Source of the DNA: Fusicatenibacter saccharivorans
GTDB taxonomy: Bacteria; Bacillota; Clostridia; Lachnospirales; Lachnospiraceae
Reading direction: 5' to 3'
Length of the DNA stretch: 64,000 nt
Assembly: GCF_027667425.1 (NCBI RefSeq)
Contig: NZ_JAQEGR010000001.1
Location: 248,001 to 312,000 of the forward strand
The first letter of the stretch is position 1. The number at the start of each line of letters is the position of its first letter. The notes under the pieces were generated by a model. It was given only the letters and a program-made list of their open reading frames with translations. It was not told where the DNA came from and did no database searches. The translations under genes were made by a program, and so were the position numbers. This document shows positions 23,771 to 33,138 of the stretch, piece by piece.

Positions 23771-24092
23771 ACATGGAAAAAGGCTTGGAAGGGAACAAGT
23801 AGACGTACAAAAACGCGGACAGAAAGTAGCCGGCAGATGAGAGGCGCATGCAGGTTCTGTACGATTCGAATACATCCCGGAGTTGCGCACCGAATAAAAC
23901 GGGCGGCAGAAGAACTATGATGCACGTTTTTAGTAGGCTGCGACGTAAGAGACGAACGTTACAGCGTCAGGGTATTCAGAGGTTTTGGATACCGACAAAG
24001 GCAGCTGCCGTGAGACAGCTGTGAAGTAAGGTGGTAACACGGGAGATACGGGCTCTCGTCCTTTGAATCGGAAAGGACGGGAGTCTTTTTGT
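23771..24092 (+). ncRNA. Tyrosine T-box leader of tyrS
   Basis: This fills most of the 453-base gap before tyrS. Stem I starts with an AAGTAG element near 23801. The likely specifier codon is TAC (Tyr, 23871-23873) in the context GAA-TAC-A. The T-box sequence AAGGTGGTAACACGG lies at about 24029-24042. The terminator is a 12-bp stem (24053-24064 with 24072-24083) followed by CTTTTT (24085-24090). Uncharged tRNA-Tyr would stabilise the antiterminator and permit tyrS expression. The T-box element departs from the usual GGTGGNACCGCG at two positions. Confidence 0.9.
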
Positions 24093-24159
24093 ATAAAAAA
24101 CTTTGGTCCCAGACGGTAACACATACCCGAAAGTCAACCGAAAAAAGGAGAAAAACAAA

Positions 24160-25383
24160 ATGCAGATTTATGACGAACTGATCGCCAGAGGCCTTCTGGC
24201 ACAGGTAACCGACGAAGATGAAATCAGAGACCTGGTAAACAATGGAAAAGCAACGTTCTATATCGGATTCGACTGCACCGCAGACAGTCTGACCGCAGGT
24301 CACTTCATGGCACTGACCCTGATGAAACGGATGCAGATGGCAGGAAACAAACCGATCGCCCTGATCGGCGGCGGCACCACCATGATCGGTGACCCGTCTG
24401 GAAGAACCGATATGAGAAAAATGCTGACCCGCGAGGAGATCGACCACAACGCAGAGTGCTTCAAACGTCAGATGGAGCGTTTCATCGAGTTCGGCGAGGG
24501 AAAAGCTATGATGCTCAACAACGCAGACTGGCTGCTGAACCTGAACTATGTAGAACTGCTCCGTGAGGTAGGTGCATGCTTCAGCGTCAACAACATGCTC
24601 CGTGCAGAGTGCTACAAACAGCGTATGGAAAAAGGTCTTTCCTTCCTGGAGTTCAACTATATGATTATGCAGAGCTACGACTTCTATCACATGTTCCAGA
24701 AATACGGCTGCAATATGCAGTTCGGCGGCGATGACCAGTGGTCCAACATGCTGGGAGGAACCGAACTGATCCGCCGTAAACTTGGAAAAGATGCCTATGC
24801 AATGACCATCACCCTTCTGACCGACTCTCAGGGCAAGAAGATGGGTAAAACCGCAGGAAACGCTGTATGGCTTGACCCGAACAAGACCAGCCCGTTCGAT
24901 TTCTACCAGTACTGGAGAAACGTGGACGATGCCGATGTCTTAAAATGTATCCGTATGCTGACCTTCCTGCCGCTGGAGCAGATCGACGAGATGGATTCCT
25001 GGGAAGGAAGCAAGCTGAACGAGGCAAAAGAGATCCTGGCCTATGAGCTGACCTCCATGGTACACGGCGAGGAAGAAGCAAAGAAAGCGCAGGAAGGCGC
25101 ACGTGCCGTATTCTCTACCGGAAGCTCCGAGCATATGCCGACCAGTGAACTTTCTGCAGAGGATTTCACGGACGATAAAATCGATATCGTAACCCTTCTT
25201 GTCAAAGCAGAGCTTGCAAAGACCAGAAACGAAGGACGCCGTGCCGTAGAGCAGGGCGGTGTATCCGTAGACGGTGAGAAAATCACAGATCCGAAATATG
25301 CCGTAGAAAAAGCAGCCTTCGGCGAGGACGGTATCGTTCTGAAAAAAGGAAAGAAGAATTTCAAAAAAATTTGCGTTAAATAA
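24160..25383 (+). CDS. tyrS: Tyrosine--tRNA ligase
   Basis: Charges tRNA-Tyr. It has 407 residues: a Rossmann catalytic domain with the HIGH-like segment SLTAGHFM (about residues 41-48) and the KMSKS-like loop KKMGKT (about 227-232), then a C-terminal S4 RNA-binding domain (about 340-400). ATG 24160 follows AAGGAG with a nine-base spacer; the upstream in-frame GTG overlaps the leader and is rejected. Codon choice (many C-ending codons) suggests high expression. The T-box leader controls it. Confidence 0.96.
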   Translation: MQIYDELIARGLLAQVTDEDEIRDLVNNGKATFYIGFDCTADSLTAGHFMALTLMKRMQMAGNKPIALIGGGTTMIGDPSGRTDMRKMLTREEIDHNAECFKRQMERFIEFGEGKAMMLNNADWLLNLNYVELLREVGACFSVNNMLRAECYKQRMEKGLSFLEFNYMIMQSYDFYHMFQKYGCNMQFGGDDQWSNMLGGTELIRRKLGKDAYAMTITLLTDSQGKKMGKTAGNAVWLDPNKTSPFDFYQYWRNVDDADVLKCIRMLTFLPLEQIDEMDSWEGSKLNEAKEILAYELTSMVHGEEEAKKAQEGARAVFSTGSSEHMPTSELSAEDFTDDKIDIVTLLVKAELAKTRNEGRRAVEQGGVSVDGEKITDPKYAVEKAAFGEDGIVLKKGKKNFKKICVK

Positions 25384-25399
25384 TTAAGTGTGCTATTAT
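25371..25399 (+). promoter_or_regulatory. Promoter of alaS inside the tyrS end
   Basis: TTGCGT (25371-25376), a 17-base spacer and TATTAT (25394-25399) overlap the last codons of tyrS. This suggests alaS has its own promoter. Confidence 0.65.
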
Positions 25400-25411
25400 A
25401 AAAGAATGGAT

Positions 25412-25431
25412 TCCCGGAAGAAATTCCGGGA
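25412..25431 (+). other. Hairpin in the alaS 5' leader
   Basis: TCCCGGAA (25412-25419) pairs perfectly with TTCCGGGA (25424-25431) around a four-base loop. No T-run follows, so it is not a terminator. It would lie near the 5' end of the alaS mRNA. Confidence 0.45.
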
Positions 25432-25461
25432 CACACTGAATTATTTGGAGGACAAACAGTC

Positions 25462-28101
25462 ATGGAAAAATATGGCGTAAACGAATTACGAAAGATGTTT
25501 CTTGAGTTCTTCGAGAGCAAAGGACATCTTGCTATGAAGAGTTTTTCGTTGATTCCACACAACGATAAAAGTCTTTTACTGATCAACTCCGGTATGGCTC
25601 CGCTGAAACCTTACTTCACAGGCGCAGAGATTCCGCCGAGAAGAAGAGTAACAACATGCCAGAAATGTATCCGTACCGGCGATATTGAAAATGTAGGAAA
25701 AACAGCCCGTCACGGCACCTTCTTTGAGATGCTCGGAAACTTTTCCTTCGGTGATTATTTCAAACACGAAGCAATCGCATGGTCCTGGGAGTTTTTAACA
25801 CAGGTAGTAGGGCTCGATCCGAATCGTCTGTACCCATCCATCTATCAGGACGATGATGAAGCATTTGATATCTGGAACAAAGAGATCGGCATCCCGGCAG
25901 ACCGTATTTTCCGTTTTGGAAAAGAGGACAACTTCTGGGAGCATGGCGCAGGTCCGTGCGGTCCGTGTTCTGAGATTTATTATGACCGCGGAGAAAAATA
26001 CGGCTGCGGCAAACCGGGATGTACCGTTGGCTGCGAGTGTGACCGTTACATGGAAGTATGGAACAACGTATTCAGCCAGTTCAACAACGACGGCGAGGGC
26101 CACTACACCGACCTGATCCAGAAGAACATTGATACCGGTATGGGACTTGAGCGTCTGGCCGTTGTCGTACAGGATGTAGATTCCATCTTCGATGTCGACA
26201 CCATTCAGGCACTCCGCAACAAAGTATGCGAAATCTCCGGAAAAGAGTATGATAAAGATCATGAGACCGATGTTTCCATCCGCCTTATCACAGACCATAT
26301 CCGTTCCGCAACATTCATGATTTCCGATGGAATCATGCCGACCAACGAAGGAAGAGGCTACGTACTGCGCCGTCTGATCCGCCGTGCAGCACGTCATGGC
26401 CGTCTGCTTGGCATTGACGGACTGTTCCTTGCCCGCCTTTCCGCAAGCGTAATCGAAGGCTCCAAAGACGGATATCCGGAACTTGAAGAGAAAAAAGATT
26501 TCATCTTCAACGTTCTGAACAACGAGGAGACCCAGTTCAACAAAACCATCGACCAGGGACTTCATATCCTCTCCGAGCTCGAAGAAAAAATGCAGAGCGA
26601 AGGCAAAAAAGTTCTGGACGGACAGGATGCATTCAAACTGTACGATACCTACGGATTCCCGCTGGATCTGACCAAAGAGATCCTCGAGGAGAAGGGCTAC
26701 GGCATCGACGAGGACGGTTTCCATGCAGCAATGGAAGAGCAGAGAGAGCGTGCAAGATCGAGCCGTGAAGTAACAAACTACATGGGTGCTGATGCAACCG
26801 TTTACGATGAGATCGACCCGTCCGTAACAACTGAGTTTACCGGATACGATCATCTGGAGGATACCTCCAAAGTAACCGTTCTGACGACAGAGACTGAGAT
26901 TGCAGAATCTCTGATGGAAGGCCAGAAGGGAACCATTTTCGTAGAGAAAACTCCGTTCTACGCTACCATGGGCGGGCAGGAAGGCGACTGCGGTATCATC
27001 AAAGGAGCAAATGGTGTATTCGAAGTAGAAGATACCATCAAACTCCGCGGCGGAAAATACGGCCACGTCGGTGTCATGAAATCCGGTATGATTTCAAACG
27101 GCGAGGAAGTTACACTTCAGGTCAACGAAGAGGCAAGAAAAAATATCGAGAAGAACCACAGCGCAACACACCTTCTGCAGAAGGCATTAAAGACTGTTCT
27201 CGGTGCACACGTAGAGCAGAAAGGTTCTCTCGTAACCCCGACCAGACTCCGTTTCGACTTTGCCCACTTCCAGGCTATGACACCGGAAGAACTGGAAAAA
27301 GTTGAGAATCTGGTAAATGAAAAGATTCAGGAGCAGATCCCGGTTGTAACCGACATCATGGATACTGAGGAAGCAAAGAAATCCGGCGCGATGGCTCTGT
27401 TCGGTGAGAAATACGGCGACAAAGTACGTGTCGTTTCCATGGGAGACTTCTCCAAAGAGCTCTGCGGTGGTACCCATGTAAAGAATACCGCTGAAATCGG
27501 ACTGTTCAAACTTGTTTCTGAGGCAGGCGTTGCAGCAGGTGTCCGCAGAATCGAAGCTCTGACCGGACCGTCTGTTACTGCATATTATAAAGCACAGGAA
27601 GAGAAAATACATGAGGCAGCAGCTCTCTTAAAGACAACACCGGCGGATCTCCTCGAGAAGATCGCTCATCTGCAGGCAGAGGCAAAAGCACTCCAGGCAG
27701 AGAATGAGTCCTTAAAGAGCAAACTGGCAAAAGAAGCGCTCGGCGATGTTATGGATAAAGTAACCGAAGTCAAAGGTGTAAAACTTCTCGCTGCATCCGT
27801 ACCGGATGTCGATATGAACGGACTGCGTGACCTTGGCGACCAGCTGAAAGAAAAACTGGGAAGCGGCGTTGTTGTTCTGGCATCTGCAAAGGACGGTAAA
27901 GTAAGCCTTCTTGCCATGGTAACCGATGATGCGATGAAGAAAGGTGCACATGCCGGAAAACTGATCAAAGAAGTGGCAGCCGTTGTCGGCGGCGGCGGCG
28001 GTGGACGTCCGAACATGGCACAGGCCGGCGGAAAGAATCCGGAGAAGATCGACGAAGCAGTTGCAAAAGCTGCTGAGGTACTGGAAGGCCAGATCGCATA
28101 A
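25462..28101 (+). CDS. alaS: Alanine--tRNA ligase
   Basis: Charges tRNA-Ala. Full length at 879 residues: an N-terminal class II catalytic core (motif GMAPLKPYF and RTGDIENVG near 45-75), a tRNA-binding middle, the editing domain with HSATH (near 572) and CGGTH (near 668) zinc ligands, and a C-terminal DHHA1 domain with a six-glycine run near 845. The ATG follows TTGGAGG. Codon use is strongly biased, as expected for high expression. A long open frame on the opposite strand is a codon-bias shadow. Confidence 0.97.
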   Translation: MEKYGVNELRKMFLEFFESKGHLAMKSFSLIPHNDKSLLLINSGMAPLKPYFTGAEIPPRRRVTTCQKCIRTGDIENVGKTARHGTFFEMLGNFSFGDYFKHEAIAWSWEFLTQVVGLDPNRLYPSIYQDDDEAFDIWNKEIGIPADRIFRFGKEDNFWEHGAGPCGPCSEIYYDRGEKYGCGKPGCTVGCECDRYMEVWNNVFSQFNNDGEGHYTDLIQKNIDTGMGLERLAVVVQDVDSIFDVDTIQALRNKVCEISGKEYDKDHETDVSIRLITDHIRSATFMISDGIMPTNEGRGYVLRRLIRRAARHGRLLGIDGLFLARLSASVIEGSKDGYPELEEKKDFIFNVLNNEETQFNKTIDQGLHILSELEEKMQSEGKKVLDGQDAFKLYDTYGFPLDLTKEILEEKGYGIDEDGFHAAMEEQRERARSSREVTNYMGADATVYDEIDPSVTTEFTGYDHLEDTSKVTVLTTETEIAESLMEGQKGTIFVEKTPFYATMGGQEGDCGIIKGANGVFEVEDTIKLRGGKYGHVGVMKSGMISNGEEVTLQVNEEARKNIEKNHSATHLLQKALKTVLGAHVEQKGSLVTPTRLRFDFAHFQAMTPEELEKVENLVNEKIQEQIPVVTDIMDTEEAKKSGAMALFGEKYGDKVRVVSMGDFSKELCGGTHVKNTAEIGLFKLVSEAGVAAGVRRIEALTGPSVTAYYKAQEEKIHEAAALLKTTPADLLEKIAHLQAEAKALQAENESLKSKLAKEALGDVMDKVTEVKGVKLLAASVPDVDMNGLRDLGDQLKEKLGSGVVVLASAKDGKVSLLAMVTDDAMKKGAHAGKLIKEVAAVVGGGGGGRPNMAQAGGKNPEKIDEAVAKAAEVLEGQIA

Positions 28102-28128
28102 CAATAAGCAGGAAAAACAGCACAAAAT

Positions 28129-28172
28129 CCTGCCGCCTGCAGGGCAGAAAAAGGAGCCAGGCAGGCGGCAGG
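28129..28172 (+). terminator. Long hairpin after alaS, probable terminator
   Basis: A perfect 12-bp GC-rich stem (28129-28140 with 28161-28172) with a 20-base loop lies 27 bases after the alaS stop. It is followed by GAAAAATTTTG, a weak T-tract, so termination may be partial. Confidence 0.5.
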
Positions 28173-28203
28173 GAAAAATTTTGCAAAAAAATGAAAAAAC
28201 TTG

Positions 28204-28231
28204 TTGACGTACGAGATTTTTCTGGTATAAT
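28204..28231 (+). promoter_or_regulatory. Promoter of rpsU
   Basis: TTGACG (28204-28209), a 16-base spacer and TATAAT (28226-28231). The predicted mRNA start near 28238 leaves a leader of about 70 bases before rpsU. Confidence 0.8.
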
Positions 28232-28306
28232 AAGAACAGTGCAAAAAATACCCATACAGTTGTATTATGCACAATCTACAACTGGAGGGAGGTTAGGTGT
28301 GAGACT

Positions 28307-28483
28307 ATGTCAAATGTAATCGTTAAAGAAAACGAAACGTTGGACAGCGCTTTACGCAGATTTAAGCGTAGCTGTGCAAAAGCTGGCATTCAGCAGGAGA
28401 TTCGTAAAAGAGAGCATTACGAGAAACCAAGTGTTCGTCGTAAAAAGAAATCTGAAGCTGCCAGAAAACGTAAGTATAATTAA
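28307..28483 (+). CDS. rpsU: 30S ribosomal protein S21
   Basis: A 58-residue, very basic protein: it begins MSNVIVKENETLDSALRRF and ends RKRKYN, the standard S21 pattern with the KREHYEKPS segment in the middle. It binds the 30S platform and helps initiation. The gene stands alone between a strong promoter and a strong terminator. A GGAGGGAGG element lies about 25 bases before the ATG, further than normal, and no closer strong ribosome site is seen; the start is fixed by homology. Confidence 0.93.
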   Translation: MSNVIVKENETLDSALRRFKRSCAKAGIQQEIRKREHYEKPSVRRKKKSEAARKRKYN

Positions 28484-28493
28484 TGTGCAAAAA

Positions 28494-28526
28494 ATCCCCG
28501 GCGATCTGTTTTGCCGGGGATTTTTA
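28494..28526 (+). terminator. Intrinsic terminator of rpsU
   Basis: ATCCCCGGC (28494-28502) pairs with GCCGGGGAT (28513-28521), followed by TTTTT. It lies ten bases after the rpsU stop. Confidence 0.88.
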
Positions 28527-28577
28527 TACTTGTAACTTAAAGTCGCAGGTTTTGACAAAACAGCAAGGCGGTGACAA

Positions 28578-30158
28578 ATGAGAATTTTGTACAAAATAGC
28601 AAACAAGCTGTTTCGTATCGTGAAAAAGATTCTGAAGCTGCTTACCAGCCGTATGGTCATTATCGGTGTTGCACTTCTTCTGGAATTTTGCTGGCTGGCC
28701 GGAATTGTGATGCAGCTCAATGAAAAATCTGTCTACATCAACTATGCGGTCACGATCCTTTCCCTGATTGCAGTGCTTTCGATTATCAATAATCCGAAAA
28801 TGAATCCCGGCTACAAACTGATGTGGGCAGTCTGTATCCTGGCGCTTCCGGTAACCGGAATCTGCCTGTACGGCATTCTCGGCCATTCCAGTGTGGCAAG
28901 AAAATTCCGTACACATTACGATACAGTTCTGCTTTCGCAGGGAGGCGTTCTTGGAGAGGAAGAAGAGACGCGTAAAAAGCTCGAGGAAGAAAATATCCTG
29001 GCAGCGGGGCAGTCTTCCTATCTGACCAATTATGCGCATTATCCTGTTTATGAAAACACAGAAACAGAGTATTACCCGCTGGGAGATGTATGGTTTGAGC
29101 ACTTTATTGAGGAACTCAAAAAGGCAGAACACTACATTTTTATGGAATATTTCATCATCAGCGAGGGGTATCTGTGGGATACGGTGCTGGAGATTCTGAA
29201 GGAAAAAGCGGCCGCCGGTGTGGATGTGCGGCTGATTTACGATGATTTCGGCTGCGTGACGACGCTGCCGTATCAGTATTATAAATCGCTGCAGCAGATG
29301 GGCATCAAGTGTGCGGCGTTCAATCAGTTCCGACCGGTGCTGAATGTCATTTTAAATAACCGTGACCACCGGAAAATTGCCGTGATCGACGGTCATACGG
29401 CTTTCACGGGCGGCATTAATCTTGCGGACGAATACATTAACCGCAAGGAGCGGTTCGGCCACTGGAAGGATTCCGGAATCTGTCTGCATGGTGAGGCGGT
29501 ATGGAGTTTTACGGTGATGTTTCTGCAGATGTGGAGCACAATCACCGGTATGGAATGCAATTTCGAATCATACCGGCCGGAGATCTATCACGAGGAAGCG
29601 TTTAAAAAAGACGGTTTTGTGCAGCCGTACGGCGATTCCCCGCTGGATGGAGAGACAGTAGGCGAGCATGTTTATCTGAACATTATTTCACAGGCGAAAA
29701 AATATCTTTATATTTTTACTCCGTATCTGATTCCGGACAACGAGACGCTGACCGCTCTCTGCATGGCGGCAAAGCGCGGAGTCGATGTGCGGATTGTAAC
29801 GCCGGGCATCCCGGATAAGAAGATTGTCTATATTCTGACGCAGGCCAATTACGAGATCCTGCTGGAATCCGGCGTTCAGATTTACCAGTATACGCCAGGC
29901 TTTATCCATTCCAAGAGCTTTGTCTGTGATGATGAAGTTGCGACGGTCGGAACGATCAACATGGATTACCGGAGCATGTACCTGCATTTTGAGTGCGGTG
30001 TCTGGATGTACGGCAGCAGTGCGGTTGCCCAGGTAAAAGAGGATGCGCTGATCACGTTTGAACAGTGTGAGCAGATCAATATGGACTACTGTCGAAAGAA
30101 AAATTTTGCAGTCCGTGCACTCCGCGGTGCGCTGAAGTTTCTGGCACCGCTGCTGTAA
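28578..30158 (+). CDS. cls: Cardiolipin synthase (phospholipase D family)
   Basis: Joins two phosphatidylglycerol molecules to cardiolipin in the cytoplasmic membrane. It has 526 residues: two to three N-terminal membrane segments (about 30-110) and two phospholipase-D HKD units, the first at DHRKIAVIDG (about residue 264) and the second at HSKSFVCDD (about 444) followed by GTINMD. Length and order are standard for bacterial ClsA-type enzymes. The ATG follows AAGGCGGTG. Confidence 0.93.
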   Translation: MRILYKIANKLFRIVKKILKLLTSRMVIIGVALLLEFCWLAGIVMQLNEKSVYINYAVTILSLIAVLSIINNPKMNPGYKLMWAVCILALPVTGICLYGILGHSSVARKFRTHYDTVLLSQGGVLGEEEETRKKLEEENILAAGQSSYLTNYAHYPVYENTETEYYPLGDVWFEHFIEELKKAEHYIFMEYFIISEGYLWDTVLEILKEKAAAGVDVRLIYDDFGCVTTLPYQYYKSLQQMGIKCAAFNQFRPVLNVILNNRDHRKIAVIDGHTAFTGGINLADEYINRKERFGHWKDSGICLHGEAVWSFTVMFLQMWSTITGMECNFESYRPEIYHEEAFKKDGFVQPYGDSPLDGETVGEHVYLNIISQAKKYLYIFTPYLIPDNETLTALCMAAKRGVDVRIVTPGIPDKKIVYILTQANYEILLESGVQIYQYTPGFIHSKSFVCDDEVATVGTINMDYRSMYLHFECGVWMYGSSAVAQVKEDALITFEQCEQINMDYCRKKNFAVRALRGALKFLAPLL

Positions 30159-30217
30159 ACGGAACAGACAGCATAGTTCTGCGGTCGTCTGCATAGCCTG
30201 TAGGGAAGAAAGAGCAG

Positions 30218-31501
30218 ATGTTTCGGGGGAATATGAAGAGAAGAACACGAAATATCGTCTGGAGCCTGCTGATGATCCTGGCGCTTCTTGCAGCGCCCTT
30301 GAAAGTGACTGCGGCAGAGCAGAATGGAGAATCTTCCGACAAGCAGCAGAACGAAACAACGGAACAGAAAACAGAAGAGACGGAGGAGACAGCACCGGAG
30401 ATAACAACGGACCTTGGGCTGGCTTCGCCGTCTGTTCTTTTGATGGAGGCACAGACCGGAACTGTTCTGTACGAGAAAAATGCGTCGGAACAGCGAAGCC
30501 CGGCGAGCATCACAAAAATCATGACGCTGCTGCTGATTTTTGAAGAGCTCGAAAAAGGGACGCTCCAGCTGACCGACGAAGTGACGACGAGTGCGCACGC
30601 CAGAAGTATGGGCGGGTCCCAGGTTTTTCTGGAAGAGGGCGAAAAGCAGACCGTTGAGACGATGATCAAGTGTATTGTCGTTGCTTCGGGAAACGATGCA
30701 TCTGTAGCGATGGCAGAGCATATTGCGGGGACAGAAAGCGAGTTTGTCAGCCGGATGAACCAGAAAGCAAAAGAACTCGGCATGAACGACACGAAGTTTG
30801 AGGACTGCTGCGGTCTTACGGATTCCGACGGCCATTACACGACAGCGGCAGATGTGGCGAAAATGTCTCGGGAGCTGATCGAGCGCTTTCCGCAGATCCT
30901 GAACTATTCCTCTATCTGGATGGAAGAGATTACGCATGTCACACAGAAGGGAAGCAAACCATTCACCCTCACCAATACAAATAAGCTGATCCGCGGCTAT
31001 GAGGGCTGTGTGGGACTGAAAACAGGAAGCACCTCGAAGGCGAAGTACTGCGTCTCGGCAGTGGCGAAGAAAAATGATCTGACGATGCTGGCAGTCGTGA
31101 TGGGAGCACCGGACTACAAGGTGCGGTTTGCAGATGCAGCGTCACTGTTCCAGTATGGGTTTTCGTCCTGTAGCATCTACATAGACCGGGAACGCGATCC
31201 CCTGCCGGAACTTTCGGTTGTTTACGGAAAGCAGGATACGGCAGAACTGGAATATGCGGAAGAATTCCGCTATCTTACGACGGGCGGGACGGTGATTGGT
31301 GAAGTGGAAAAAACGATGGAACTGCCGGAAGAGGTGCAGGCCCCTATCCAGAAAGGCGAGTGTGCCGGAAGAGTTGTTTACAAAGCAGACGGTGAGGAAC
31401 TTGGTTCCGTTGCGATTTTATATGGAGCAGACGTGGCAAGAGCCGGCATGTGGGACCTGTTCGGATGTACGATGAAACAATATTTTCTTGGGACGGCATA
31501 A
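30218..31501 (+). CDS. D-alanyl-D-alanine carboxypeptidase (DacA/DacF type)
   Basis: Exported penicillin-binding protein that trims the terminal D-Ala of peptidoglycan stem peptides. It has a signal peptide (about residues 8-32), a Glu/Thr-rich linker, and the three active-site motifs SITK (near 97), SGN (near 155) and KTGS (near 268). A C-terminal beta domain follows (about 320-410). The start could also be the ATG at 30233, which has a GGGGG ribosome site; the difference is five residues. The gene is 59 bases after cls. Confidence 0.92.
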   Translation: MFRGNMKRRTRNIVWSLLMILALLAAPLKVTAAEQNGESSDKQQNETTEQKTEETEETAPEITTDLGLASPSVLLMEAQTGTVLYEKNASEQRSPASITKIMTLLLIFEELEKGTLQLTDEVTTSAHARSMGGSQVFLEEGEKQTVETMIKCIVVASGNDASVAMAEHIAGTESEFVSRMNQKAKELGMNDTKFEDCCGLTDSDGHYTTAADVAKMSRELIERFPQILNYSSIWMEEITHVTQKGSKPFTLTNTNKLIRGYEGCVGLKTGSTSKAKYCVSAVAKKNDLTMLAVVMGAPDYKVRFADAASLFQYGFSSCSIYIDRERDPLPELSVVYGKQDTAELEYAEEFRYLTTGGTVIGEVEKTMELPEEVQAPIQKGECAGRVVYKADGEELGSVAILYGADVARAGMWDLFGCTMKQYFLGTA

Positions 31502-31534
31502 AGCCGGAGTATCATGCGCGAAAAGGAGAAAAAC

Positions 31535-32269
31535 ATGGCAAAGAAAAATTACTATGCGGTAAAACAGGGAAAGGTTCCGGGCATCTACCGGACATGGGAT
31601 GCGTGCAAAGCGCAGGTACACGGTTATCCTGGCGCAATTTACAAGGGATTTGAGCGTCTGGAGGAGGCAGAGGCCTTTCTGGGCGGCGGTAAAATGCTGG
31701 AACCATTGCTGCGGGAAACAATCGGAACGTATTTCGCTGCCCCGGAACGAAAGGCAGTACAGAGCACGGCAGCACCCGATCCTTCTTCTTGGGACTGGGA
31801 ACACCTGATTCTGGCGGAAAAACCATGCGAAGACCCGGAATACGCCGGTGTCGGCAGGAGCGCCGTCGCATACGTGGATGGAAGCTATCAGCATGCGCTC
31901 GGAAAGTTCTCCTGCGGTGTGGTCCTCTTCCTGGACGGAAAAGAGCTGAATCTTGCAGAAGACTACAGCGACCCGGATCTCGTCTCCATGCGGAATGTAG
32001 CAGGCGAGATCAAGGGCGCAGAGCTGGCCATGGCTTACTGCCTGACACATGATATTCCGGAGCTGGCCATCTATCACGATTACCAGGGAATCGCAAGCTG
32101 GTGTACGAGAGAATGGCAGGCGAAAAAACAGGGAACCATCGATTACCGGAATTTTTACGATCTGGCATCGGCCAAAGTTGCGATCCGCTTCTGCAAAGTA
32201 AAGGGCCACACCGGCGTCACCTACAACGAAAAAGCCGATCAGCTGGCAAAACAGGCACTGGGCTTATAA
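31535..32269 (+). CDS. rnhA: Ribonuclease HI with N-terminal viroplasmin domain
   Basis: Cleaves RNA in RNA-DNA hybrids. It has 244 residues: an N-terminal hybrid-binding (caulimovirus viroplasmin-like) domain (about 4-45, YYAVKQGKVPGIYRTW then GYPGAIYKGF) and a C-terminal RNase H domain with acidic catalytic residues in VAYVDGSY, EIKGAELAM, YHDYQGI and KADQLA. I chose ATG 31535 because AAGGAG lies seven bases before it; the in-frame ATG 31514 lacks a site. Confidence 0.92.
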   Translation: MAKKNYYAVKQGKVPGIYRTWDACKAQVHGYPGAIYKGFERLEEAEAFLGGGKMLEPLLRETIGTYFAAPERKAVQSTAAPDPSSWDWEHLILAEKPCEDPEYAGVGRSAVAYVDGSYQHALGKFSCGVVLFLDGKELNLAEDYSDPDLVSMRNVAGEIKGAELAMAYCLTHDIPELAIYHDYQGIASWCTREWQAKKQGTIDYRNFYDLASAKVAIRFCKVKGHTGVTYNEKADQLAKQALGL

Positions 32270-32286
32270 ACAGCAGGGAAAACGGG

Positions 32287-32315
32287 TTGTCATACACCGA
32301 AAAATCAAGTATAAT
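32287..32315 (+). promoter_or_regulatory. Promoter of the metallophosphoesterase-scpAB operon
   Basis: TTGTCA (32287-32292), a 17-base spacer and TATAAT (32310-32315). The predicted transcription start, seven to eight bases further on, coincides with the ATG at 32323. Confidence 0.75.
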
Positions 32316-32322
32316 GAACGGT

Positions 32323-33123
32323 ATGAGAAAATTTACAACGACCTATTACAAACTTTCGTCAAACGGAAAATTTCTGGAAGGAAACGGTTTTCGTCTGGCG
32401 TTTATCAGTGATCTTCACAATATGGAGTTTGGCCCGGACAACACGGTGTTAAAGGCAGTCATCGATGAGGCGGCTCCGGATCTTGTCATCATCGGCGGGG
32501 ACCAGATTGTGGCAAAGCCGGGGGAGAACCTCGACCCGGGTCTGAGTTTCGCGGAACGTCTTGCGGAGGAATACCAGGTAATCTATGGCTGCGGAAACCA
32601 CGAATACCGTCTGAAGCTGTATCCGGAACAGTACGGTGATCTGTATGAAAAGCTCCGGGAGCGCCTGAAAAAGGCAGGAATCTGCTATCTGGAAAATGAG
32701 ACGGCGGATCTTACCATCAGCGGCTGTCCGGTCCGGATCTACGGCTATGCCATGGACCGCACCTATTACAACCGCTTTTACCGCGGACCGCTGCCGGTTT
32801 CGGAACTGACAGACCACCTTGGAAAACCGGATCCGGCGCGCTACGGCATTCTGCTGGCGCATCACCCTGCCTACCTCAGCTCCTATGCATCATATGGAGC
32901 CGATCTGACGCTTTCCGGCCATTATCACGGCGGCGTGGTGGGCCTTGGCGCGCACCGGGGGCTTGTGACACCGGATTTCCGCCTTTTTTCGAAAAACTGC
33001 CGCGGGCTGTTCCTGACGGGCGGCACCTGCCAGATCATCAGTGCAGGAACGGGCGAACACACCATTCCGGTCCGCATCTGGAACAGAAGAGAATTGATTA
33101 TTACAGATATCGGGAAACCGTAA
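32323..33123 (+). CDS. Metallophosphoesterase, YkuE/YaeI-like
   Basis: A calcineurin-like phosphoesterase of 266 residues. The metal-binding motifs are in order: ISDLHN (near 28), GGDQ (near 57), GNHEY (near 90), AHHP (near 182) and GHYHGG (near 201). Relatives include UDP-2,3-diacylglucosamine-type and other membrane-associated hydrolases, but the substrate cannot be told. There is no ribosome site before either ATG (32314 or 32323), and a consensus -10 box covers the first ATG. I chose 32323. It is followed by scpA after 15 bases. Confidence 0.85.
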   Translation: MRKFTTTYYKLSSNGKFLEGNGFRLAFISDLHNMEFGPDNTVLKAVIDEAAPDLVIIGGDQIVAKPGENLDPGLSFAERLAEEYQVIYGCGNHEYRLKLYPEQYGDLYEKLRERLKKAGICYLENETADLTISGCPVRIYGYAMDRTYYNRFYRGPLPVSELTDHLGKPDPARYGILLAHHPAYLSSYASYGADLTLSGHYHGGVVGLGAHRGLVTPDFRLFSKNCRGLFLTGGTCQIISAGTGEHTIPVRIWNRRELIITDIGKP

Positions 33124-33138
33124 GGGAGAACAGAGCAC

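Noticed and set aside
25795..27066. A 423-residue open frame on the minus strand inside alaS
   Set aside because: It lies wholly inside a highly conserved gene with strongly biased codons, which commonly opens the antisense frame; it has no ribosome site and no recognisable motif.
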